Shown in pieces: positions 15,831-23,218 of a stretch of 40,066 nucleotides of DNA. The notes beneath the pieces were generated by a model. That model saw nothing but the letters and a program-made list of their open reading frames with translations. It searched no databases and was not told the DNA's origin. Each line of letters starts with the position of its first letter. Within the stretch, counting starts at the first letter, position 1. Made by a program: the position numbers and the translations under genes. Origin of the DNA: Armatimonadota bacterium (GTDB lineage Bacteria > Bacteroidota > Ignavibacteria > OLB7); contig JADZEY010000015.1 of assembly GCA_020850315.1 (NCBI GenBank), positions 1 to 40,066 on the forward strand. The letters are read 5' to 3'.

Positions 15831-16256
15831 AACGGGACGTTGGTACTTGGTTGTGTTGTTGGGACAGTCCGTGCGGCAGCAGATATGTCGGGCAATTATA
15901 CGAAACCACTGTTGATTGGTCGGCAGAGAGGTGCTGTCTGCCCCACGCCGCTGCGGCGCATTGCGGAGTTCATCTTTGCCCCCATGACTTTTTGCGACGC
16001 TGACAGATCATGAATGCAACGCAGCCCGGTGATGTTGGGAAAACAGAAGTAGGACAATCTTTTATTACTGATAGTTGTTGAAACAAGAATTCATTATTGG
16101 TGTTGTGTAGCGTGCGGCGTTCGCAAAGGGCGCGCACTGCTACGGAACCTATCATCTGTGCTGCTCACTAACCGGCGGGTTGTGATACCTTCACAACAGT
16201 GAGGTTAGGGCTGCTTAACACATCAACGCATTCGTACTTTTTCACTGGCCAATTCA
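15831..16256. promoter_or_regulatory. Divergent intergenic region
   Basis: This 426-base gap between the VWA-OmpA gene (minus) and the Rieske gene (plus) must hold both promoters. It has an AT-richer core around 16040-16110 and a small inverted repeat at 16179-16197. I see no convincing gene and no clear sigma-type -10/-35 pair that I would assert. Confidence 0.4.
16179..16197 (+). promoter_or_regulatory. Inverted repeat, possible CRP/FNR-like operator
   Basis: GTTGTGA and TCACAAC flank a five-base spacer (TACCT), a perfect 7-bp dyad about 60 bases upstream of the Rieske start. The half-site TGTGA matches CRP-type operators, but those normally have a six-base spacer, so this is only a candidate. 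Confidence 0.3.
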
Positions 16257-17015
16257 ATGGAACAACAGAAGACAATATCCCGCCGAACATTCCTTGCTGG
16301 CGCAGCGGCAGCAACAGTGTTTGCCACGGTGGGGGGGAAGGAGATACTGGGAAAGATCATCCCGAAACTGAACAGCGCAGCTGCTACGGGGCGGCTTGCC
16401 GGAACGTTCTCGGTAAGCTTAGATCAGTTTGCGGCGCTTCAGCAGGTGGATGGCTCGGTTCGGCTTTCGATTGCTGGACTGAATCATAAAGTGTTGGTGA
16501 CACGCGTTGCCGAAACGGAGTTCACAGCGGTTTCCGAAGTCTGTACCCATTCCGGTTGTGCGATTGGTAATTATGAGGTTGCCAACAAGCGGTTCCAATG
16601 CCCCTGCCACGGATCCCGTTTTGCTGCCGATGGAAGCGTGCTTCGCGGCCCGGCTCCGCGTGCGTTGGATAGCTACCCGGTGGAGTTCGATTCTGCGGCC
16701 AACATGGTGCATCTGGAGATTGCGGGAATATCTGCTGCGCCGGATCAGCCGGATGCGGCAGCGTACTTGGCTCCGATTGCTGTCAGTAATGGTATGGCCA
16801 ACGTCCGCTACGGGCTGGCTGCGCCCGCACGGGTGACCCTCACTATCTGGACGGTGGCAGGGGAACAAGTGATGATTCCAGTGGAACAAGCCCAAGAGGC
16901 TGGGGAGCATACGGCGGTGATTGCTATCGGCCAGCTGCCAGCGGGGCAGTATCTGTGCCGTATCCAAACTTCGGACGGGTTTTCGGCTACCGAGAAGTTT
17001 GTGGTGGTTCGGTAG
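16257..17015 (+). CDS. Rieske [2Fe-2S] protein with Tat signal and T9SS-like C-terminal domain
   Basis: A 252-residue protein. The Tat signal SRRTFLAG (residues 8-15) is followed by a Rieske domain of about 50-160 with CTHSGC (C96, H98, C101) and CPCHGS (C115, C117, H118). C96, H98, C115 and H118 fit the cluster ligands, and C101-C117 the disulfide of the bc1/b6f type. The last 75 or so residues (VRYGLAAPARVTLTIWTVAGE...LPAGQYLCRIQTSDG...KFVVV) look like a T9SS type A sorting/FlgD-like Ig domain. Bare Rieske proteins normally function at the inner membrane, so a sorting domain on one is odd. No cytochrome b gene is adjacent. A terminator follows. Confidence 0.88.
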   Translation: MEQQKTISRRTFLAGAAAATVFATVGGKEILGKIIPKLNSAAATGRLAGTFSVSLDQFAALQQVDGSVRLSIAGLNHKVLVTRVAETEFTAVSEVCTHSGCAIGNYEVANKRFQCPCHGSRFAADGSVLRGPAPRALDSYPVEFDSAANMVHLEIAGISAAPDQPDAAAYLAPIAVSNGMANVRYGLAAPARVTLTIWTVAGEQVMIPVEQAQEAGEHTAVIAIGQLPAGQYLCRIQTSDGFSATEKFVVVR

Positions 17016-17040
17016 GGATTGGTTTCTGGGATTGATTGCT

Positions 17041-17081
17041 AACCGGATGCAACGGGGTTCCGCTGCATCCGGTTTTTTTTT
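17041..17081 (+). terminator. Rho-independent terminator of the Rieske gene
   Basis: The stem AACCGGATGCAACGG / CCGCTGCATCCGGTT (one mismatch in 15) with a four-base loop is followed by a run of nine T residues, 26 bases past the stop of the Rieske gene. Confidence 0.9.
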
Positions 17082-17150
17082 CAGGCCCCGGGCAGGCTGT
17101 TGGATCGCTCTATCTGCTTCGTAGCGTCTTTGCGTGAACCCTCTTCCCTT

Positions 17151-20100
17151 TTACTTCACCAACGCCAACAACACATATTTCGTTGCCGTCAACGCCCGAA
17201 CCTGCACCACATAGCTGCCAGCCGGCAACGGCGAAGCATCGAACGGAACCTCGTTAGTGCCCGGGTTTGCCGCTCCTGCAAACACCTTCAATGCTTGCCT
17301 TCCCGACGGATCGAACAGCGTCACCTGCGCATCCACCGCACGTGGCACTTGGAACCGGATTGTCCCGCTGGATTTGGTTGGATTTGGCGTGACCGCTTCC
17401 ACAAACACACTATCCTCAAACGTCGGTGCCGCTGGCGACTCACCCCGGGTGAACCAGCGCGGATGAAACACCGCTTGCTCCGGACTTAATTTCAGGAAGG
17501 AGAGTTGATTGTTCAAGCGGGTGTAGAACAGGAACGCTTGCTGCGATTGCGTAGTGAAGCATATCTGCCGATCGTCGGGGCTGAACGTTGGGCGGTCGGC
17601 ATCAAGAATCGGGTTCCCTTGGATGTTGAAATTCTGGATACTGAGCCCTTGCTCGATGTTGGTTGCAAAATTCACCAGCGTCACATCTTCCACATCCCCA
17701 ATCACATTAAATGCCAGCACATCAGGATCGGTGTTGCTGTAGGTGACGTTCCCCACACTGACATCCCCCGGCTGGGCGGGGATAAGATTGTAGATCCGCT
17801 CTGCGTCGAAGTCAATCTCATACATACTCCAGAAGGAGGTTGTCCCACCAGCAATATCCAACTGGCGGAAGGCATCAAAGGCAATTTTGGGCAGCTGCAA
17901 ATTTGGCGACCACGAGACCACATCGGGGAACTGGATGGACTCATCGGTGATGCCGGTTTGTGTGGTTTGCGGCTTCAGTTCCACCACGCTCAACTTGCTG
18001 GTAGCTACCTCAAAGAAATAGAGGTTCGGGTCTTTCTCGTAGGCCGAGACCAACGTCACAAAACTTTCATCAGGGGCAACCGATGCGTTCCAAATATCTG
18101 GGCCGCTACCGTTGGCATTGATTCGCAGATCGGGGAAGACGCTGACTTGCCCCGTGTTCACATCAACGTTGGCAAGCTGTTGCTGGGTGTTCACAAACCA
18201 TATCCGCGAGCCGTTGCGGGCTGTGCTCAGCTGGCTGCGATCCACATTGTTCCCGTCGCGGTTGACGCGTGCCACGGCGTTATCGAACATCTGCACGCTG
18301 TTGGCATCAACATCCAGCAATCCAATCGTCCCATTGTCCAGCATGAACGCAATCACCGAGTTTGTTCCTTGCGCTGGCGGGACGTTATTGTCGCCGCTGT
18401 TGTTGCCGCCGCTGGTGTTCCCGCCACCGCCGGTGCTTCCGCCATCGTCGGTACCAATGCCCACTGCGGCGAATGATTTCCGCACAGCCGAGGCCTCGGC
18501 ACCATCGCCGTGCAGATCTTTTGCGGCTTGCAGCACTGCGTTGCGGCAGTCAATAAAATTGCTGTTGCGGGTTAGGTAGTTGGTAAGTGCGCGGTAGTAG
18601 ATGGTCTCCACTTTCTCCCGCCCAATCTCCTGAATTAGCAATGCCGCCGCACGGTTGGGAATGCCGCTGTTGACGTGAACGCCACCATTATCCTGATCCA
18701 ACCCAAGCTGGCGGAACTGATTCATGTGTGCTGGCTGCGGGCTAATCACATTGTTGTTATCGGGGTTCAGCATATCGCGCAAGGCAACCCCAAACTGTGC
18801 GCGGGTGATGTCCTCGCCAATCAAGAAATCTGCCCGATCCACCATCAGCCCAAACACGTCGGCGAATGATTCGTTCAAGGCTCCGGATTGGTTCTGGTAG
18901 ATTAGGTTCGCGCTGTGTTCAATCACCCCGTGGGTCATTTCGTGCCCGGCAACATCCACCCCGCCAGCCAGCGGCGTGAACGCTTGGTTCCCATCGCCAT
19001 AGGCCATCACCCGCCCGTTCCAGAAAGCGTTATCCATCGGCTGCCCCTCTTCGGTAACGTGGATGATGGAGACGATAGACTCATCCTTGTTATCAATGGC
19101 GTTGCGGTTGTGGGTGTTCTTGTAGTAATCGTAGGCCACCTTTGCGTTGGCGTGTGCCGAAACCGAGGAGCGGTCGCCCCAAGTGTTGTTGGCCGAGGTG
19201 ACGTGCGCCAGCTGCACGCTTTGCGTAAGGTCATTGTTTCCCGCGCTGATGGTGATTGCCCCGCCAGCTGGGTTATCGGGAAGCTGGGATTTTGCTTGAT
19301 TGAAATTGGGAAGATCGAACACCATGTAGTGGATGTTATCGGTGTGTTGATACACCCGGAAGGTTTGCGCCTTCCCGTTCAGATCGGTTGCCGTGGCGTT
19401 CTTGAATCCAGCAACCGCAACCCCTTGTGCCGATTGCACCGTTGGCGCGTTGTTGGTGTGCAGCCCCCCCGCAAACCCGCTCACCCGTGGCGGCGCGGCG
19501 TTTCCCGTTGGCGGAACAATGCTGCAATGGCGCGGAATCCGGTTCAGAATTTCCCCGTTGCCAGCATCCACCAAGTAGGTGAAATGCTCAATCAAATTTG
19601 GATAGATCGCCACCTCCCACGCCAACCGCATTGTGCCATTGGCCATTGGGAACAACACCAGTTGGGCCGTTGGTGCATCGAACTTCAGGGTCACTGCGGC
19701 ATCGGCTGGCAATGGCTCCCATCGGCCTTTTGCTCTCAGGTCGGCAATGGTGGTTTCAATGGCGTTGTTGCCGGAAATGCTGGCTGTGGTCTGGGCCGAA
19801 ACGGGCGTTGGTTCGTAGGCTCCGTTGATAACGTAGGCGGCTCCATCCGGCGTTGCATGAACGTACAGGTCGCGCCCCCACACCGGAATGTTCTGCCACG
19901 TTTGTGCAAACCGGAAGTGAGTGAAACCAACCGGATCGGTGGTGATGCTTATCGGCGTTAGCTCCTGCAACGGATTGCGCAGCCCCAACACTTCCCGATA
20001 GCTCTGCAGCAGTTGCAATGCCGCACGCGAGGCCGATTGCAGCCCGCCCCCTTGCTGCTGTTTTGGATCACGCACTTGGATGTTTCCCAACGCCCCTTCC

Positions 20101-20441
20101 AGCCAACGCACTGTTCCATTTTCGGCACGCTGCACCGATAGCCGTAGCACGGTTTCGCGGGGGGCCGCAGCGGTGTCGGCATTGTTGCGGAGAAGTTGCT
20201 GGCGTGGTGTGGTTGCAACCGTGCGGCGTTCCGGCAAGCCATACGGAGTGATTGTTGGAGGGGCTTCCCCCAACGGAGATTTTTCCGGTGAACCGAACAG
20301 CGGAATCCCTTCCGGGCGGCCTTGCATGGTGCGCAAATCCACCGCTGGTTTGGATTGTTGGCGTTGCTGTGCCGCAATCGGGGCAACAACGCCAGTGAGC
20401 AGAAGAAGGCCAAGCGATGCAGAGATCAGCGAACGGTTCAT
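17151..20441 (-). CDS. Secreted M4 (thermolysin-type) metalloprotease with beta-propeller and T9SS-like sorting domain
   Basis: A 1096-residue protein from the ATG at 20441 (MNRSLISASLGLLLLTGVVA signal peptide); the reading can extend upstream to 20534 but without a signal sequence. It has an FTP/PepSY-type propeptide (about 60-290) and an M4 catalytic domain with VAGHEMTHGV (about residue 499), GALNESFADVFG (about 522) and GVHVNSGIPNRA. A Gly/Asn/Ser linker follows, then a beta-propeller-like region of about 720-1030 (FVTLVSAYEKDPNLYFFEV, RPTFSPDDRQICF). The C terminus is a type A sorting domain (TPNPTKSSGTIRFQVP...LPAGSYVVQV). It is probably exported by T9SS as a zymogen. The propeller after an M4 domain is an unusual addition. 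Confidence 0.9.
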   Translation of the reverse strand: MNRSLISASLGLLLLTGVVAPIAAQQRQQSKPAVDLRTMQGRPEGIPLFGSPEKSPLGEAPPTITPYGLPERRTVATTPRQQLLRNNADTAAAPRETVLRLSVQRAENGTVRWLEGALGNIQVRDPKQQQGGGLQSASRAALQLLQSYREVLGLRNPLQELTPISITTDPVGFTHFRFAQTWQNIPVWGRDLYVHATPDGAAYVINGAYEPTPVSAQTTASISGNNAIETTIADLRAKGRWEPLPADAAVTLKFDAPTAQLVLFPMANGTMRLAWEVAIYPNLIEHFTYLVDAGNGEILNRIPRHCSIVPPTGNAAPPRVSGFAGGLHTNNAPTVQSAQGVAVAGFKNATATDLNGKAQTFRVYQHTDNIHYMVFDLPNFNQAKSQLPDNPAGGAITISAGNNDLTQSVQLAHVTSANNTWGDRSSVSAHANAKVAYDYYKNTHNRNAIDNKDESIVSIIHVTEEGQPMDNAFWNGRVMAYGDGNQAFTPLAGGVDVAGHEMTHGVIEHSANLIYQNQSGALNESFADVFGLMVDRADFLIGEDITRAQFGVALRDMLNPDNNNVISPQPAHMNQFRQLGLDQDNGGVHVNSGIPNRAAALLIQEIGREKVETIYYRALTNYLTRNSNFIDCRNAVLQAAKDLHGDGAEASAVRKSFAAVGIGTDDGGSTGGGGNTSGGNNSGDNNVPPAQGTNSVIAFMLDNGTIGLLDVDANSVQMFDNAVARVNRDGNNVDRSQLSTARNGSRIWFVNTQQQLANVDVNTGQVSVFPDLRINANGSGPDIWNASVAPDESFVTLVSAYEKDPNLYFFEVATSKLSVVELKPQTTQTGITDESIQFPDVVSWSPNLQLPKIAFDAFRQLDIAGGTTSFWSMYEIDFDAERIYNLIPAQPGDVSVGNVTYSNTDPDVLAFNVIGDVEDVTLVNFATNIEQGLSIQNFNIQGNPILDADRPTFSPDDRQICFTTQSQQAFLFYTRLNNQLSFLKLSPEQAVFHPRWFTRGESPAAPTFEDSVFVEAVTPNPTKSSGTIRFQVPRAVDAQVTLFDPSGRQALKVFAGAANPGTNEVPFDASPLPAGSYVVQVRALTATKYVLLALVK

Positions 20442-20565
20442 GGCAGAAGTAGGAAGGAAGTTTGTGAAGCAAACCAGCACAGCAGTCGGGACGAATATGC
20501 AAAAAAGAACTGCTGGCGATTCATCAACCAACAATCTTGCTGCCGCCCGCTTTGCTACCCCCAGC

Positions 20566-21537
20566 CTAACGCTGGTGCCGATAGGGGAGAGGGTGGTTAT
20601 CGGAGAGGTCTAACTTCTTCGGTTCGCTGCTGCCGCCATCGTCATCTTCCACCGATGTTGCCAGCGGTGCTGTGGTGAAGCTGCGGCTTACGGAAAACGG
20701 CCCACGCTTCCCACCATTCAAAGCGCGTACCCGCCAGTGATACTTGTTTGATCCACGCACCAAGTTTTTGAAAATTGCCGAGGTGGAAAGCACGGAGTCC
20801 TTGAATGCCAATGTTGAAAAATCGGGGTCGCTGGAAAGCTGAACTTCGTACAGAATTGCCCCTTCGACCGCGCCCCACCGGACTTGCTGGGTTGCCGTAA
20901 CGTTCATGGTGTCGTCCGATGGCGTGCGCAGTTCGGTGATTGCTGGCGTTGTGGTGTCGGTTCCGGTTCGGGCAACCACCATGGCAATTTTTTGCTGGGG
21001 GATTTCGGTTCCGCTTTTCACCGGCGATCGCACAATCGTGTCGGCTATCTCCATCCCAGCAATCACCCGCCCATAAATTGAGTAGCGTTTATCCAACCCT
21101 GGGGCCGCCGCCACACAGATAAAGAACTGCGAGGTCGCGCTGTTCGGGTCATCGCTGCGGGCTGCCGAAAAGATGCCCCGTTGGTGCGACAGCTTGCTGA
21201 ACTCCGCCGGAACCGTCTGCTGCGACGGGTCGCCCGTCCCCCATGTTGATTCATCGCCGCTGCGGGTGTTGGGGTCGCCCCCCTGGATCACAAACCCGGG
21301 AACCACACGGTGGAAGGCTGTGCCATCGAAGAACCCAATCCCGGCCAAGCTGTCGAAATTGGCAACGTGCTTCGGGGCAATGTCGGGGAACATCTCCACC
21401 ATGATAACCCCCAACGGAGCCCCGCCACGGGTCACGCTGATGGTGTACAACGGTTTGCCAAGTTGGGCAAACGTTGGGCATCCAATGGCAAGGAACAGAG
21501 CAATCAGGCAAAAGGAACGGTTGATGCTGGTAGTCAT
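20566..21537 (-). CDS. Secreted peptidyl-prolyl cis-trans isomerase (cyclophilin type) with FN3-like extension
   Basis: A 323-residue protein with a signal peptide (FCLIALFLAIGCPTFAQ) and a cyclophilin domain of about 28-195. It holds the catalytic arginine in FHRVVPGFVIQGGDP and the conserved SQFFI stretch, plus IYGRVIAGMEIADTI. After residue 200 an Ig/fibronectin-like domain follows (TQQVRWGAVEGAILYEVQLSSDPDFS...YHWRVRALNGG). The enzyme assists folding of proteins outside the cytoplasm. The last 25 residues are acidic/polar and lack a sorting domain. It lies 124 bases upstream of the M4 protease on the same strand, so the two may share a transcript, and it could assist that protease. Confidence 0.88.
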   Translation of the reverse strand: MTTSINRSFCLIALFLAIGCPTFAQLGKPLYTISVTRGGAPLGVIMVEMFPDIAPKHVANFDSLAGIGFFDGTAFHRVVPGFVIQGGDPNTRSGDESTWGTGDPSQQTVPAEFSKLSHQRGIFSAARSDDPNSATSQFFICVAAAPGLDKRYSIYGRVIAGMEIADTIVRSPVKSGTEIPQQKIAMVVARTGTDTTTPAITELRTPSDDTMNVTATQQVRWGAVEGAILYEVQLSSDPDFSTLAFKDSVLSTSAIFKNLVRGSNKYHWRVRALNGGKRGPFSVSRSFTTAPLATSVEDDDGGSSEPKKLDLSDNHPLPYRHQR

Positions 21538-21634
21538 AGCTGTGCGGAAAGTTGAGTAGATAGTGCGAACCGAGGCAAACTACATCTTTGCATCAGGGTA
21601 TCCCAATGAATTGCCCAGCGTTGGCCATGGTTTG

Positions 21635-21672
21635 GAGTGAAAAGTGAAAAGTGAAAAATGAAGAGGGAAGAG
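21635..21672 (+). repeat. Degenerate GAGTGAAAAGTGAAA repeat array
   Basis: Units of the GTGAAAA type follow one another (GAGTGAAAAGTGAAAAGTG), then GAAGAGG units. It resembles the heptamer array at 10540-10592. Confidence 0.6.
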
Positions 21673-21760
21673 GGTTGAGACTGCGTTGTTCAGCGTGTGG
21701 GAACCAGCTTCTCTCTTGTGCCGCTCTTTTGCTCCTCTCTCTTACCCGGCTTTCTCTTAC

Positions 21761-21830
21761 CCCCCTCTCCCGCCGGAGCGAAGCGGTGCTTGCTGCGGCG
21801 AATCGGGAGAGGGGGCAGGGGGTGAGGGGA
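21761..21830 (+). repeat. REP-like element, CCCCCTCTCCC...GGGAGAGGGG
   Basis: CCCCCTCTCCC (21761-21771) pairs with GGGAGAGGGGG (from 21805), followed by CAGGGGGTGAGGGG. It belongs to the same family as 10625-10720 by its ends and its GGTGAGGG tail. Confidence 0.65.
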
Positions 21831-21890
21831 ATGTCGAGCTACAGCTTATTCAAGCTCAACCAAACAAACACAACCAAAAACCTTTCAACG

Positions 21891-23087
21891 ATGACCATTC
21901 TTCAAACGCCTCGGCTGCTGCTTGCAACGTGGTATCGCGCCGACCTTGATTTGCTTCGGCCAATCGCCACCGACCCGGAAGTGATGCGGTTTATCGGCAC
22001 CGGAGAATTGTGGAATGATGAACGGATTGTTCAGTTCATCGAACGGCAAATGGGCCACTACAACCGCTTTGGATATTGCATGTGGAAGCTGATTGATCGC
22101 CACAATGGTAGGCTGATTGGCTTGTGCGGATTGCAGCCGCTGGCGGAAACGGAGATGGTGGAAATTGGATGGTGGCTTGCAACCGATTGCTGGGGAGCAG
22201 GGCTGGCCACCGAAGCCACCCAAGCGGTGCTGGCATTCGGTTTTCACCGGAAACGGCTGCCGGAAATTGTTGCCATTGCCCACCCGGACAACCACGCCTC
22301 GCTGAAGGTCATGGAGAAGATTGGCCTTAGCGTAAGCCACCACACCAACAGCGACGCGCTTGGGTTGGCAGTCAGTGGCGTTCCGTTGGTGCTGTGGCGG
22401 ATGAGCAATCCGTTCCTGGGCGAAAACACTTCGCGGCTAATTGATCTAAGCCACACGGTGGAAGCTGGGATGATAACCTACCGGGGGCTTCCCGCACCCA
22501 TCATCTGCGATTTTCTGAGCCGTGAGGCCTCCCGCAGCTTCTACACCGAAGGAACCGAGTTCCAGATTGGAAAACTTGAGATGGTGGCGAACACCGGAAC
22601 CTATCTTGATTCGCCATTCCACCGCTACCGCGAAGGGGATGATTTGGCCGATTTGGAGCTGGGCTTGCTTGCCGATTTGGATGCTGCTGTGGTGCATCAT
22701 AGTCCCGAGCGCGGCCAGCGCGCCATTGACGCTTCCGCCTTTGCGGGCCACGACCTTGCCGGGAAAGCTCTGCTGATCCACACCAACTGGGCGCAACATT
22801 GGCGCACCGATCAGTACTTCGAGGGGCATCCGTTTCTGACGCTGGATGCGGCTATCTACCTGCGTGATGCTGGTGTGCGGCTTGTGGGGATTGACTCCTA
22901 CAACATTGACAGCACCGACGACATGGAGCGTCCCGCCCACACCATTCTGTTGGGAGCCAACATCCCCATTGTTGAACACATGCGTGGATTGGAGATGCTG
23001 CCCGATAGCCATTTCCGTTTCTACGCTGTTCCGGCCAAAGTGAAAGGGTTCGGCACCTTCCCGGTGCGTGCGTTTGCGGTGGTGTAG
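21891..23087 (+). CDS. Fusion protein: GNAT acetyltransferase plus cyclase (kynurenine-formamidase-like)
   Basis: A single 398-residue frame from the ATG at 21891. Residues 1-175 are a RimJ-type GNAT N-acetyltransferase (TPRLLLATW at the start, acetyl-CoA loop WGAGLATEAT at 101-110, HPDNHASLKVMEKIGL). Residues 180-398 are a cyclase/KynB-family hydrolase (LIDLSHTVEAGM, GTYLDSPFHR, DAGVRLVGIDSYNID, PAHTILLGANIPIVEHM). In that family the metal site is usually HxGTHxDxPxH. Here the first His is Asn234 and the second is Tyr238, while Asp240 and His244 remain. No start or stop separates the halves. The likely substrates are unknown. A hairpin follows the stop. Confidence 0.85.
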   Translation: MTILQTPRLLLATWYRADLDLLRPIATDPEVMRFIGTGELWNDERIVQFIERQMGHYNRFGYCMWKLIDRHNGRLIGLCGLQPLAETEMVEIGWWLATDCWGAGLATEATQAVLAFGFHRKRLPEIVAIAHPDNHASLKVMEKIGLSVSHHTNSDALGLAVSGVPLVLWRMSNPFLGENTSRLIDLSHTVEAGMITYRGLPAPIICDFLSREASRSFYTEGTEFQIGKLEMVANTGTYLDSPFHRYREGDDLADLELGLLADLDAAVVHHSPERGQRAIDASAFAGHDLAGKALLIHTNWAQHWRTDQYFEGHPFLTLDAAIYLRDAGVRLVGIDSYNIDSTDDMERPAHTILLGANIPIVEHMRGLEMLPDSHFRFYAVPAKVKGFGTFPVRAFAVV

Positions 23088-23136
23088 TGCGGGAAGAGCT
23101 TCCCATTCCCCCCTTGCTGGCAAGAGAAATAATAGA

Positions 23137-23200
23137 GGCACAGAGAACACAGAGTGGGAAAGGAGAAGGTTGTTCTCCTCGACTCTGTGTTCTCTGTGCC
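23137..23200. repeat. Long perfect hairpin between convergent genes
   Basis: Two 19-base arms, GGCACAGAGAACACAGAGT and ACTCTGTGTTCTCTGTGCC (23137-23155 and 23182-23200), are perfectly complementary. An inner AGGAGAA/TTCTCCT stem lies within the loop. It sits between the GNAT-cyclase stop and the FN3 gene stop and is probably a bidirectional terminator or a mobile palindrome. No T-run follows. Confidence 0.7.
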
Positions 23201-23218
23201 AACCTCAGCCCCCATCGC

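Larger units (their letters stand above)
21538..21890. other. Intergenic region with repeats
   Basis: About 350 bases between the divergent cyclophilin and GNAT-cyclase genes. It holds an A-rich repeat array (21635-21672) and a REP-like palindrome (21761-21830). I see no gene in it. An in-frame extension of the downstream gene back to 21651 would translate through both repeats and is rejected. Confidence 0.6.

Noticed and set aside
21651-21890. An 80-codon N-terminal extension of the GNAT-cyclase gene.
   Set aside because: It translates the A-rich repeat and the REP palindrome, and the ATG at 21891 aligns with the usual GNAT start (TPRLLL).
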